DNA of 64,000 nt, from the NCBI GenBank assembly GCA_964036045.1, contig OZ038382.1:150982961-151046960 (forward strand), read 5' to 3'. Origin of the DNA: Eutreptiella sp. 'Long Island Sound 2002' (lineage: Eukaryota > Euglenozoa > Euglenophyceae > Eutreptiales > Eutreptiaceae). The notes under the pieces are model-generated. The model saw only the letters and a program-made list of their open reading frames with translations, was not told where the DNA came from and ran no database searches. Position numbers and translations under genes: made by a program. The number at the start of each line of letters is the position of its first letter. Within the stretch, counting starts at the first letter, position 1. Shown piece after piece: positions 50,007-62,200 of the stretch.

Positions 50007-52177
50007 TGCACCAGGAGGTAGTGGGAAGGGCGCGCCTGCCACCACGCATGCCTACCAGGGTAACAGGGATGGCAGACTCAGATGGGTCCCCCCAGCGGGA
50101 CGACCGCCACCACCGCCAGTCCCGCTCCCGCTCCCCCGCCTCCTCGCCGGAGTGGACAGGGGAGACCCTCGCGGAGCGCGAGGAGCGGAGGCTGGCGGAG
50201 GCGGCGGTGCTGGTCGGGCCGCCGCCGCCGGCCCGGGAGCCTGAGCCAGCCGAGATGACCGCTTCCGCCGCCCAAGCAGCCAGCCCCGCCGCCCCGCCCC
50301 GGGAGTGGGCCCCAGACGCGCAGGAAGCGGAGACCGCAGCCCCAGCGAGCCACGCCGCGGCCCAGACCGCGGCCCCCGGCACGCCGTTGACACAGGGGGC
50401 CACCCCGGCGCAGGAACCGGGCGCATCGCCGAGGGCTGCCGCAGCCGCAGAGGAGAGCAAGAAGGGCGCGCGAGGGATTGCGACCGCGGCCCCGGCGGGC
50501 CGCACCACCGCCTCGGCCGACCACGCCGCGACCCCCAGCACGCCGCGAAAGCGGGGGGCGGACCCGCACGGGCCACGGGCGCCTCGTCGGCGGCCGCCAC
50601 AGCAGCGAAGGAGAGCAAGGAGGGCGCGCGAGGGGCTGCGGCCGCGACCCCAGCGGGCCGCGACACCGCCTCGGCCGGCCACGCCGCGACCCTCAGCACG
50701 CCACGAACGCGGGGGACGGACCCCGCAGGGGCCACGGGCGCCTCGCCGGCGGCCGCCGCGGCAGCAGAGGAGAACGAGGAGGGCGCGCGAGGGGTTGCGA
50801 CCGCGGCCCCAGCGGGCCGCGCCACTGCCTCAGCCGGCCACGCCGCGACCACCGGCACGCCGCGCAAGCGAGAGAAGAACCCCGCACGGGCCACAGACGC
50901 CTCGCCAGCGGCCGCCGCAGCAGCAGCAGTGGGCAGGGAGAGCGCGAAGTACCGCGCCCACACCAACCCCACCCACACCCACACCAGCCCCCCCAAGCCG
51001 TTCCCCCCCAAGCCCTTCCCCCCGGGGCGGGAGCGGCACGTCCGCCCCCCGGCGCGCGAGCGCTCGCCGCCGGGCGTCACGCTGCCGCAGCTGCAAAGGC
51101 AGCGGGACACCCGGCGAGTGGTCCAGGAAGGGCGCAGCAGCGGGGGGGAGCAGAGCGCAGGCAGCGGACGGCGCGACTCGGGGCAGGGGGCCGGGAAGGT
51201 GCCAGGGCACGGGAAGGGCACGCAGGGGCACGGGCAGGGAGCCCAGGTGCAGGGGGCAGGGCGAGGGGAGGTGGGAGAGCGAGCGGGCCAGGGCGTGGGG
51301 GACGGGAGGCGGGACCCGCGACACGGGCAGGGGGCTGGAAACGGGCCCAAGGGCAAGGGCAAGCGCGCCGTGGGCCCCAAGGGACAGGCGGGACGGGGCA
51401 TGGGAGCCCGGGGGGGAGGACGGGACGACGGGAGGGGGGCAGAGGGCGGGGCGCCCTCGCAGCCCGACGTGCAGCCGGTGAGGTGCATCCCCCCCCGGCA
51501 TCCTACAGATGCCGGCACACCACACCCACCACCACCACCACCACCACCACCATCACCTCTACAACATCGACCCTGACGCCGGCGAGCTCGTCCCCCCCCA
51601 AACCCGACGACCCTGGCATCAGCCAGCCCCCCCCGCGCCGAGGGCGGAGCCGGCGCGGATGGCCTCGGCAGAGGGGGGGCGGGGCGCGGCATCGGCGCCG
51701 CAGGCGCAGGGGCAGCGAGGGGGGCCGGCACGGGGGGCAGAGGAGGGCCGGCCATGGGACCGGGACTGGGGCGCGGTCCCGGACCCTCTGGGGGGGGAGA
51801 CCCTCCCCCTGGTGGGGGAGGTGTACGGGTGGTTGTGCTGGGCCAACCAGGGGACCTCCAGGAGGTCGAGGAACCGGCCCTTCGATGCCGTGCTCCTCCG
51901 GAGAGACGGAGGAAACGGAGAGGTACCCCCGGGGGGGTGGGCAGCCCCAGAGGACCATGAGAGGGTCCTCAGGTCAGTGATCCGGGCGGTGTGGCCCGAC
52001 AGCGAGCCGACGTGGCCGGCCTTCCTGAAAGGGGGAGCGGTGCTCCGCATCATGGATGGGGACGCCAACAACTGGCTCCCCCGGGCTTTGCGCAGCGCCC
52101 TCGCCCACTGGCGCTACCGCCGGCACAACCCGCCGCCGCCACAGCCCCAGCCCCCACACAAGCGGCGGCGCAGGTGA
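50006..52177 (+). pseudogene. Element D ORF B with AVLRI domain, frameshifted in G/C runs
   Basis: Starts at ATG 50006 or at the better-looking ATG at about 50069 (MADSDGSPQRDD). The N-terminal part is Arg/Ser-rich, followed by an Ala-rich coil and three 159-bp (53-codon) repeats (EEGARGxATAAPAG-like). The frame shifts after the first repeat, near a G run at about 50550. It returns later in a His/Pro-rich tract near 51500, so the gene may carry two compensating indels or assembly errors. The C-terminal domain (about 51790-52130) has VGEVYGWLCW, VLRSVIRAVWP and AVLRIMDGDANNW, alignable with the element E ORF at 30463-31653. It ends in a basic tail (KRRRR). Confidence 0.5.
50440..50920. repeat. 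159-bp tandem repeat, three units, in ORF B
   Basis: Units share GAGGGCGCGCGAGGG and CGGCCACGCCGCGAC. The length is a multiple of three, so repeat number can change without loss of frame. Confidence 0.75.
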
Positions 52178-54483
52178 TGGCCCAGACGGCGGATACGAGA
52201 GAGTGGGGGGGGGGGTCTGGGCCCCCCGACCCACGCCCCCCCCACGGTACGGCACGACGCAAGAGAGCGTGCCACCTCCCGCGGAAGGGAGTGCGGAGAC
52301 AACGAGCGTGGGGGGGAACCTGCTGCCCCGCAGCCCGCTAACCACTGACCGCTAACCCTCACGGCCACCCCCGGCCGGCCAGCGCCGCGCGACAACGGCC
52401 GGGGGGATGAGGGGCCCCAGCGAGGGCCTGCACGAGGGTCCGGCTCTAGGTAGAGGGGGGCGGGGGAAGGCGATGGCTGGCCCCCGGGGCCAGGACCGCC
52501 ATGCCGCCCCCCCCCCCCGGCCGTCAGGAGGCGTCGCCAGGGGACCAAAGAGCCCCCCCCACCCCCCCCCCCCCCCCCCGCACCCACCCGAGCTGGGGAG
52601 CCACAGGCGCGGCCCTCCGCCCCCCCCCGAGGCTGGGGGGGCGCCCCCCCCCCAGAAGGGACGGCGACGCGGTAAGGGGAACGGCGGCTGGACCTGCTCC
52701 CGCGAACCCACACCGGCGTGCCGGAGCAACGCGCACAACGGAACAGGAAGGAGGCCGCGCCCCACATGACCCTCTCGCAACCACAGCCCACTCAGGGATG
52801 GCAGAGGGGGGGTTCAGGTCTGCTGGGGCCCCCAGGGGAAGCGGTCCACGGGCCGCCCCTCACCCCCCCCCCACCCCGGGGCGGCACTTCAGCCACGACC
52901 GCACGCGCACGCCGGAAGGGAACGCGCCGGCGACACGGAGGGGGCCAGGATGGAGTACTGCAGGCCGCCGCCCGGAAGGAGAGCAGGGAGGCCGCAGCGC
53001 GACAACCCACCCCCCCCCCCGCCCCCCCACCGGCCCGCAAGCCGTGGGGCCCCCTGCCCCCACCCCCCGAGGCAGGGGGGACGGTCCCCCCCCGCCCGAG
53101 AGAAGAGCCGGAGTGCGACCCGCCCCCCCGCCCCAGCCGCCGGCTCCCATGGGGGCCGCGAAGAACAAGCAAGCCCACGCCTGCGCACCGGGACGCCGCA
53201 CAGATCGTACCCAGAGAAGCCAGGTGAGCACCAACCGGAGTGGTATGGGGGGCCACGCCCCCCATGGACAGCACAACGCCAGTGACGCCCGCTTTGTTAC
53301 CTGCCCAGGGAAGGCAGAGGGACGAAATGAGGCAGAGCGACCCCCCGCCCTACAGGCCCTGCACCGGCCGCACAGCCGGGGGGTACGGCGCACGCCCCCC
53401 CACCCCCCAGCTCGCCCCCCAGCATATGAACGCCACGGACCCGCCCCGCGGCGCGCAGCCCCCACAGGGACAGAGCAGGGCCCCCACACCCGCACGCCCG
53501 CGCCCACAACACGCGGATCGCGGACCCCGACAGCCCGCCCAGTAGAGGGGCAGTCGGGGGAGGGGGAGCGCATGACCCCAGACGCCCCACGCAACGGTAG
53601 AAGGCACCCCCCCCGGGGACGCCCTGCCGCCACCCCCACAACCCCCAGCCAAGTAGGGGGGAACCGGGACCGGACCGCCCCCCCCCAAGCACGCCAGACG
53701 GAGCAAGGGACCGGGGCAGGACACGCGGAGGGGCACGGACCACGTGGAACGGCCCTACCAGCGCCCAGTGCCGGGACCACGCGAGATGCGCGCGCCACAC
53801 CACACAGCGGGGGGGGGAGCGGACACCGCGAGAGCGCGAGCGCACACACACGAAAGGGACACGCGGGGACTACCGGAAGGGCAACCGGACCGAGCGCGCG
53901 GAACGCACAGACCGCGTGGAATGGCGTACCAGCGAGCGAGGGTAAGGGACACCCGGACAGGACGGCCCGCCACACGCAGCGCGGAACACGCGGGGCGGGG
54001 AGGGGGAAACGAAAGAGACACGACGCCAGGTACCGGCCCGAACCCCCCAAACTGGCCGCAAGCGCCGCGCACACACAGACGGGGCACTGCACCCGCCAAG
54101 GCAGTAGTAACGCACAGCGCCACGCCCCAACCCCTAGGCTAGGCAGCCTCCGCGCCAGCCCAAGGGGGTCCCACTGGCGACAAGCCAGTAGCACGGGCCC
54201 GGCGGCGCCGGCGCTCGGGCGACCACGCATTAGGGGGGCGACGCAGTGGGTAAGCGCCCGCAGCCACGGCTGCGAATTGATGCACTGACCGGGCAGTGGC
54301 GAAACGGGGAAGCCGGGGAAGGACGGGGCTCCGAGCTCTGTGAACCCGGGGGACTCCGCCACCAGGCAGGAGGTGCGTCTTGGAGGGCCCCCCACTAGGA
54401 CCCGGTGGGGAGGATATCACCTGGCCCGACCAGGTGGCCGAAAGGCGTCTAGTACCCGCAAAATCAAACCTCACACCTCAAAC
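52178..54483 (+). other. C-rich 3' region of element D
   Basis: Long C runs (around 52510-52580 and 53010-53030) make extended open frames on both strands that I do not accept as genes. The element ends AATCAAACCTCACACCTCAAAC without a poly(A) tail. Confidence 0.55.
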
Positions 54484-54494
54484 CTTTGTGTGGT

Positions 54495-54738
54495 TTGAGT
54501 GCGTGAGGCCTTGCGCACTGATTGTTTCTGTTCGACAATGTTGTGTACCGTGTCATACGTGACCAACAGTGTGTCTACACACACGTACACCGCAAAAATC
54601 AAATGTCCTTGTCAGTACAGTACTGCACCTGCAGTCTTACGCGTCATATCTACCCTGTAAACCATTACATAATGTGATCAGAGTGCTTGAGGCCTCGCGC
54701 ACTCCGGATGCCAAAATTTGTATTTCATTTTTACTATG
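54495..54738. repeat. Dispersed repeat R1, copy 2, right part
   Basis: Matches 1161-1406 of copy 1 (TTGAGTGCG, GTGAGGCCTTGCGCACTG and so on). Continues R1 after element D. Confidence 0.85.
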
Positions 54739-55089
54739 GAGTGTATGTGTTTCATCGAGCATGCGGAGTCTTGCCGTCATACACTTTCAATGCTCCTTCG
54801 TCAATACAACGTGAGTTTTCATAACGTGTGAAAGCGGTGTATTTACACAACCTCCAGTCCTTATGGTTTTTATGGTTTCGTAGTAATCTCTACCTCGAAT
54901 GTCTCAACTGCGCGATGTCTCCCGCACTCAGAGCACCGTAAAATATAAAAAACGTCCCATTTCGGAACACGGAGTTCCATAATGCCCAGAAAACAATTTA
55001 TTTCAGAATGCCCAAGAACACGTTCATCAAATACCGAAAAAAAACAGTTTTTTTGCACTGTTGTGAACCAGTCCTTCTCTGCGCGTTTA
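54739..55089. other. No gene seen
   Basis: AT-rich sequence between R1 and the Gypsy remnant. Short frames only; no motif. Confidence 0.5.
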
Positions 55090-56500
55090 ATGCGCGAAAC
55101 AGGGTGCAGTTTGCGTGGGCTAAGTCAGTGGAAAGCCTGTGTTCCCACCACTGCGGGGCTAAGATACAACAGAAACCAGATCCCCGTGAGTACCGGCACC
55201 GGCGCCCTCAGGGGTTACAGGAAAGAGGTCATGGAGAAGATCACACAGGATTCCATTGTTGGGAGCTGGCTTGAGCCATGTCACTCGGAGTGGGCCTCCC
55301 CCTGCTTCATCGATCCTAAGAAGGTGGCCAGGGAGTGGCAGCTCATGGTTGACTACTGCCGCCTAAACGCCCCAACGCAGCATGACAGCTATACGCTGCG
55401 TCTTATTGAGGACATGCCTGCAGAGCCATGAGCACCCAACTTGGACCCCTGCAGTGGAAGGTGATGCCTATGGGCGTTACCAACGGCAATGCGGCTTTTC
55501 AGCGGATGCTTGACTCTGCGGACCTCTTCGTCGACGAGGTGATCATTGCGTCGGGGGACCCCAGCATGAACTAGGATCAGCTGCTGGAGGCACATGAGAG
55601 GCACCTCACCAGAGTGCTGGACCTCGTGGATCGACACAAACTCACAGGCAGCAGTGACAAGGACGCCATCGCGGTAAGCAAAGTGGTCTTCGCCGGCCAT
55701 GTAGTTGTCAATGGGCAGCCGAATCCCATACCTGGAAAAGTAGCGGCAATTGAAAACTGCGAAAAGCCCCAGACGGTGTCCGAGCTGAGGGCATACTTGG
55801 GGTTCTGCAACTACTAGTCGGGGTATATCAAGATGTATGCGGAGTATGCAGCCCCCATGACGCCCAGGCTCAAGGGCATGCGGGAAGAGACCAAGAAGAG
55901 GTCAAAGAAGGCTCTGGTGTGGAATGAGGTGTCTGCCTGTGCCTTTGACGGAATGAAGCAGAAGCTGCTATCCGCAGTGGGTCTGCGCCTCGGGGATCCG
56001 GGCCGAGGGGATAGTCCTGCGCACGGACGCCCCGAAAATACGCCATCGGTACGGTGTTGGAGCAAGGGCTGGATGATGGGAGGCACGTGCCCGTGGCCTT
56101 CTGGAGCCTTCTGGAGCCGGGAGATCAGAGGCGGACATGGACGCCCTCTGAGAAAGAGGTGTATGCCATTGTCATGGCTCCCAGGAAGTGGGCCGGGTAC
56201 ATAGCCCTGCATCCCGGCACAGTCTGCAAAGGCCCTCGGAGTCTGCAGTTGTGGCACAAAGAGCAGGTGGAGACCCCCTCAGCACCAGCCTCCCGAAGAG
56301 CAAGATGGCACAAGACTATGGCCACGTTCAACCTCACCGTGGTCTGTGTTCCAGAAGAGGAGAACAATGTGGCAGACTGTCTCAGCAGGTGCGCCTATCC
56401 TGCCAGCAGGGGCATTACGCCCGTGTCTGCCGACAGCGATCAGGCTGAGACTTCTGAGGCCAACAAGATGATTCACATGGAGCATCCGACGTGCGCGCGT
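55090..56500 (+). pseudogene. Degenerate Ty3/Gypsy RT-RNase H fragment
   Basis: RT begins with a PVSTGTGALRGYRKEVMEK-like segment and SEWASPCFIDPK, then WQLMVDYCRLNA in one frame to 55431. A downstream frame resumes with WKVMPMGV and FQRMLD. The catalytic box is reduced to LFVDEVIIAS (family YxDD), apparently with a deletion before it. AYLGFCNY marks the RT-RNase H connection. RNase H follows (IGTVLEQGLDDG, WTPSEKEVYAIV, NNVADCLSR). Several stops and frame changes are present. There is no integrase and no LTRs, so this is an old fragment, unlike the intact Gypsy at 34003. Confidence 0.75.
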
Positions 56501-56674
56501 GCGACTGCAGGCGCAAAGCCCAGAAAACAGGACGAAGTAGTCATTGACAGAACATTTTTCAGCCTGTCGATTACATCGCCTGTTATTTTTGACGTTTTTA
56601 CGTTTGTCTACATTGTGTGAGGCATCAACTGTTTGTTGCGGCGACATTTTGATTCTGTCCTTGCCCTTTTGACG

Positions 56675-59161
56675 ATGTCCTCTTCACGTAACAATTCTAA
56701 GGCCTCTTCTAAGGCAACATCGCGATCCGGTGGTAGCATTAAAAAAAGCTCCCAATCCGCCGGTGACATGGCACGTGACTTACGCCAAACCATCTTGTCT
56801 CGCATCAACCCTGACCGTGTCACCGTGCCCATTGATGTTGACACATTATCCACAACATCGGGCGCCTCCTCCATCCCGCTCCCTTTCCCCACTCTCAACC
56901 TAAGGGACCAACATAAAAAAGATGTTGCTCATCAAAAAAAAGTGGTCCCCAAAAAAAAAGATCACAAAGCATTTGCTTCGCCCGCTTCAAGACTTCCATC
57001 CGAACCTTCGGTCACGCCCAAAGGATGAATGGTGTCTCCTTCCCTTGTTGATAAGGAAAAAGAAACAAACCGAAAAAATACCCGTGTTGATGATGACGAC
57101 AATATCTTTCCCGATGAGCATCGGACGTTCCCTGCTTCTCCTCCTCTAGAGGATGTCTTAATTGAACACGATGAAAGTGCACGTAGTCTTCATGACGCAT
57201 TATCACAAGAAGAACACGGTGTTTCAAGGCGTGCCTTTGCTCTCCCCTCTTTAAATAAAACACCGGTGAAACATAGCGATGGCAAAGATGTTGCTCCGTC
57301 CCCGATAGATGAGGAAAATGAGGCCGTTGTCACCACACATCACCCCGTAGGACACTCGCTTGAGCGCAATCCGATAAAAGCCCTTGCTCAAAGATCCTTT
57401 CGCCCACAAGGCGCTCTACCAACCAGTTTCCCTGAACCCCGTGACATTACCAAGGATGTCCAAGGTGGTAAAGTTCCGGTCAAGGGACAAAATAGATTTT
57501 CCAAAGTCGATGTTCTCTCTACCACACCAACCGTATACCACGACACGTCCCCGTTGCCCCCACCCGACTTACTTGCGGCTCTCAACCCCGCCCCGCAAAT
57601 CCTCCTTTTTGGAGACGGCTTGCCCTACAACGGGTTTTTGAAAAGTCTTTCCATAGCCGACATGGCGAACTTTGAATGGAACAAGCTCATTGGGCTAGTC
57701 TCTTTTGCCATACTGCCCAACTTTGCCCCTTTCAAAGATGAGCCCCCGTTTTTCTCCCACCGTACAATCGTGAAACAAATTGTGGCGATGCTGCGTGCGG
57801 CAAAAAAGCAAGATAAACCAACCACATTTTGGCTTGCTTACAACGCACGTAGTAATGTTGCCGATGTTGAATTAGCTTCCGTACTCAATAGGCGCATCGA
57901 CCTAGTTCCATCCTTCGGATTTTTGTGTCTTTACGTAGTGTGCCAAGTAGTGCACATGGGTGTACGCTCACAAAACACTCACCACATATCCACCGCGCCA
58001 ACCCTACTCGACCAGCCCTTGGTATTCTTCCAACTCACATCATCACCACTCCCCCGAAATCACATCCCCCAGACCATTGGCTATTTTCCGAGGAATGTTG
58101 ATCCTACAGAGCCCTTACCACCCACTGTACACACGCCGCAATCTTCACTCTTCGAAGTACGTGTAGATGTACCGATAGACATCACAAGCGAGGTTGACGG
58201 CCTTGAAGTTAAGTGGCACATATCAGGCTCCCTTCCGTTGATGCTAATGCTGAACAGACTCAATCCCGACAACACCTCAACTGTCTTAAAGGAGCTAACC
58301 ATCCCTAGGATAACAAAAGCCTTTTGGCCCGTCATGGTGAACTCCGCCCCGGACGGATATAAACTGTTTGATTTTTTCGTCCCATTTGATGTACTAGGAA
58401 ATTTTTACGATGAACAACCCGCCCTCATGGACATGGGTGTCTCCATCGAGCTTCTCGATAGGTCGGTCAAAGAGTCTGCCCTCATCATCACACATCAACC
58501 CTGATTCCAAATAAACGGGCCACGCAGACGTAAAATACCCTCGGATGAAGTCCGCACTGCCATCGAACTCAACCCGCCTCTGTATAGAAAGTTTGCTTTC
58601 CTTGTTCTGCTAAACAAGTACGACGTACTTGGCATGGTCCATGACCCTATGCTGATCCAGCCTGCAGTCCAGGAAATACAAAACTTAGGTGAGATGATAT
58701 GTGTCTCCGCACACACGAACAATCGAGTTTTTGCGAAAGACTTCTCCCGAGAAGTGAGCCCCCCGTACGTAATAGCACGGTACCCGCAAACGCTTGATGT
58801 CCGAGACGTTTTGAAATCAGCAGCTACCTTTGGTCCAGTGGAGAGCCAACAAATGTTTCAGCCATCCGGACAAGGCATGATGAAATAGCAAGCAGTGCAC
58901 TCCGCCATCACAGCCTATGGAGCAACCATGCCACGCCCCATCTACTTCTCCGCGGGCAACAGCAGCAATGACCTGATTATATCCCTCTCGGACCGCATGG
59001 AGCGTGTGAAACTCATTGCCTTTCCCCAGCCTGCCCTGACGGAAGCCAATCTCACTGCTGCCACGGAACCCGTGCCTGAGCTTCGCGTCCCAGACATCGC
59101 ATCTGTCTCACACCCCGCCACCGTGCCCTCGGCCCCGCCATCCACATCTTCATATATGTAG
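56675..59161 (+). pseudogene. LINE ORF1, open except for in-frame stops
   Basis: One frame of about 829 codons from ATG 56675, interrupted only by TGA 57026, TGA 58502 and ending at TAG 59159; TAG 58886 is also internal. No frame change occurs. The N-terminus is Ser/Lys-rich and basic (SKASSKATSRSGGS, KKVVPKKKDHK). The middle is acidic, then globular (LFGDGLPYNGFLKSLSIADM, FLCLYVVCQVVHMG, DVPIDITSEVDGLEVKW, FDFFVPFDVLGNFYDE). The end has DLIISLSDRMERVKLIAF. No RRM, CCHC or transposase-22 motif is certain. Its position before an EN-RT ORF makes it ORF1, presumably an RNA chaperone. Confidence 0.6.
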
Positions 59162-59216
59162 GCCACATGAACATGCACCCGCCGACCACGCGCCAGCACC
59201 ATCGCTCCTCCAGAGC

Positions 59217-62200
59217 GTGAGGTTTACACCCTCTGCACCCGGTCCTGCACTCAGAACATCTAGACCTAGCCTCACACAGTTCCTGTGTTACCACAACTTA
59301 CGGCCCACACCCACAGCCCACACGACGAATGCACTGCACGCGCTATTACACTCACACTCATACTCCATGCAGATATACCAACACATGACCGCTATATGCG
59401 TTGGCATGCATCGCTTGCTCCAAATACTCAACTATGCGACTCTCGCTACCCTGCACGCCATGCAACTAATGTCAGTGTTTGCCCAGACACTCACACCCGC
59501 CCGCTCAGGCATGCTCAGTCCGGACCCACGCCCCTGGCGGTGTCCAGGAATGACGCCACAAAGGTACAGTACCACGGACGCCAACAGGTCAGTGTCACGC
59601 ATGCACCCACCCGATGGTGCGCCCCCGCACGCATACGTCAACAACACACAATACTTCTACTACGCCACAATGATCTGTCTCGGTACACACCGGCTACTGA
59701 TTATCCTCGTTTCAACAGCGATCCTTGTTTCGCTCTGCCTCGCCGCAATCCTGTTCCCCACGCCTACGCCCATGCTGCTTACCTGCACAGGATATCCGAC
59801 TGGGGAGTTCCAGAGTTTCTCAACTGAGCGCCATGCTCCGCGAGAGACCACCGCCACACATGCCCACAGGTCCCTACATCATGTCACCCCTCCACAGGTA
59901 GACGAGCGTGCCAATGCCCCAGATACACGTGATGCCACGACCCCACCCGGTTTCAGAGCGCCGCCCACAGGTGACTCTCTTGCCCATGCGTCCCTGAACG
60001 TCGTTGGTCGGGAGATAACACCCAACAGGTTGTGCCACCTTTTGAAAGGCTTTACCGGCGCCCCCCACACCATCAGCCTACAAGAGTTCAAACCCACTAC
60101 GAAACACCACATAAAGAAGTACGAGCAAGTGGCAACGTTTTGGAAATACCACCTGCTTTACAGCGCCCCCACCACGAAAAATGGGGTTGCACTCCTAGTA
60201 CACACCTCCATCTCCCCAGCACCCCTGACCCTAACCGTACACATCCCGGGCACGCTAATTTCCACACAACTGCAGCTCCACCCTAACCCCCTGATGCCAC
60301 CCCTGAGGATTGCCTCGTACTACGACCCCCACTCGATCAGAGAAAAGCGTGAGTGCGAGCCAGTTTTGGATTCCCTACTCCGCGAAGCGTGCATCATACT
60401 TGGCGACTACAATAGCACCACCCACCACTCACACGCCACCACCCTCACCATCATTCTATGGCCTTGGCTCATTGCCAAGGAGAGGTCGGGAGCCCTTACC
60501 GACCTACTCATACCCTTCAGCACCACCACACCATATACACGAGTCAGACGTTTTGCGGGCACCAAAAGCTACATAGACCGAGCCTACAGTACTCGATTGT
60601 CTCAGGCCAGTTACGGCCTCACATCAGCTGAAGTGCTGGATTTCTCGGGAGTCCACGGCGCCTCAGATCATGACCTGATCATCACCCGCTCCATACCCTG
60701 GACCACCCCCCATATCCCAGAACCCCGGTGCCCCCAATGGAATCGGCGCGACACACAAAGATTCCGTTCCCTCATGGAACAGTCATACCACACGCTGCAG
60801 ACCCCCACATGCTACCATGATGTGCAGTCCTGTTATCAGGCCCTGGTACAGACAACGCTCCACGCCATGCGCACAGTAAGCTCTGCAAAGCCAACCCCCC
60901 AGACTAAGTCCTCTGACGTCACCGATTGGCACCAGGTAGTCAAACAGCTTACACGCCAAGCCAAAAGGCTCTCAAAGTCTTCTACAGACGCATCAAGCAC
61001 ACCCTGCTGACACCCCCAGCGCCCTCCACGCTCCCCGTCCCCTCACGGAAGATCCAGCGCATCCTCCAGCGCAATTCTCCCTGGAGTGCCTGTGCAGCTG
61101 GACTTATCACCCCCAACCCCTCTTACACGACCCCCCCCCCCCCCCTCAGTGGCGGAACTGCGCGCGCTGGCAAAGTCCCCCAGGAAAAAGTCACCGGGAC
61201 CGGACGGGGTGCCCCCATACCTACTGGCCATACTACCGAATAATGCATTCTCAGTGTTAAACCATTGCCTCACCCTCTCATACGAAGCAGGAGACATTCC
61301 CCACTGCTGGCTTGTTTCTGAAACGTTGTGTATATTCAAGGGCAAAGGATCCTGGCGAGAGCCGGACCGTTGGCGCCCCATCGCCATGAGCAATTCGGTG
61401 TACCGTTTACTCATGCGATGGGTCTATTAAAAGTTATATCCACTCATATCCCCACAACTACACCCGAGACAATTTGGACGGAGACAAGGCGTCTCAACCG
61501 CCCACACCACACAGACATTTTTAGATGACATCGACAGTGGCAACAGATGCGAGGCTAAATTTTCATTTGACATGTATCATCCCTTCGACAGTCCGCCAAA
61601 AATCCTCATTAGGGAAGTACTCCAACGAATGGGGAGCCCAACCAAGCTACTGCTTCTTATCTCTACGGTGCTTGAACACGGGTCTACATTCATCAGAGGG
61701 ACACCAGATGAGATATTCGGCACGACCCACGGTGTGAAACAAGGATGCCCCCTCTCCTGCTTCTTATTTGTGATTGTCTTTGAGATACCACTCCGTTACA
61801 TCCACTCACACAACATTATACTCTCAGCGTATGTCGATGACATCTCCACGCCAGTGGCATATAACGATGGCCCCAGGATGCCATCTGTTGTTCAGGCTGG
61901 CCTTAATCTGATTGGTTGTCAGTTGAACGTCATAAAGAGTGAATCCCTCCCTGTCAACCCCCATTGCCCGCCCCCACCTGTTCTGCCAAAGTACTCCCAC
62001 CCCCCCGCGCCCCTGCAGGCCTCAAAGGACTTCTGGACGCCAGAGACATGCTCGCTGTGGCCAGAATGGGTGGACTCCACACAGTACCCCATGGCCCAGG
62101 TATCAAACGTCATGCACTTGAGTCACCCCATCCCAAAACAATTCGCTGTCGGGCACGCCTTTCAACTTGTCTACCGCGAACTGCAGACCCACCTTGCCAA

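Larger units (their letters stand above)
48780..54483 (+). mobile_element. GC-rich retroelement D
   Basis: 5.7-kb insertion into R1 copy 2, flanked by the 11-bp duplication CTTTGTGTGGT (48769-48779, 54484-54494). Copy 1 shows the empty site. A duplication of this length without terminal repeats is typical of target-primed LINE insertion. It carries two tandem ORFs (A and B) and about 2.3 kb of C-rich 3' sequence, but no RT, endonuclease or RNase H. It is either a 5'-truncated copy or a non-autonomous partner of an element like E, with which ORF B shares a domain. Confidence 0.7.

Noticed and set aside
52501-54395. Long ORFs on both strands (595 and 511 codons)
   Set aside because: C-rich low-complexity sequence without stop codons in several frames. 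No motif and no similarity to element E.
56675-61430. Alternative genetic code using TGA or TAG as sense codons
   Set aside because: The near-intact Gypsy gag and pol contain no internal TGA and only one TAG at the gag/pol border, and TAA also interrupts the LINE. Decay of the LINE is simpler.
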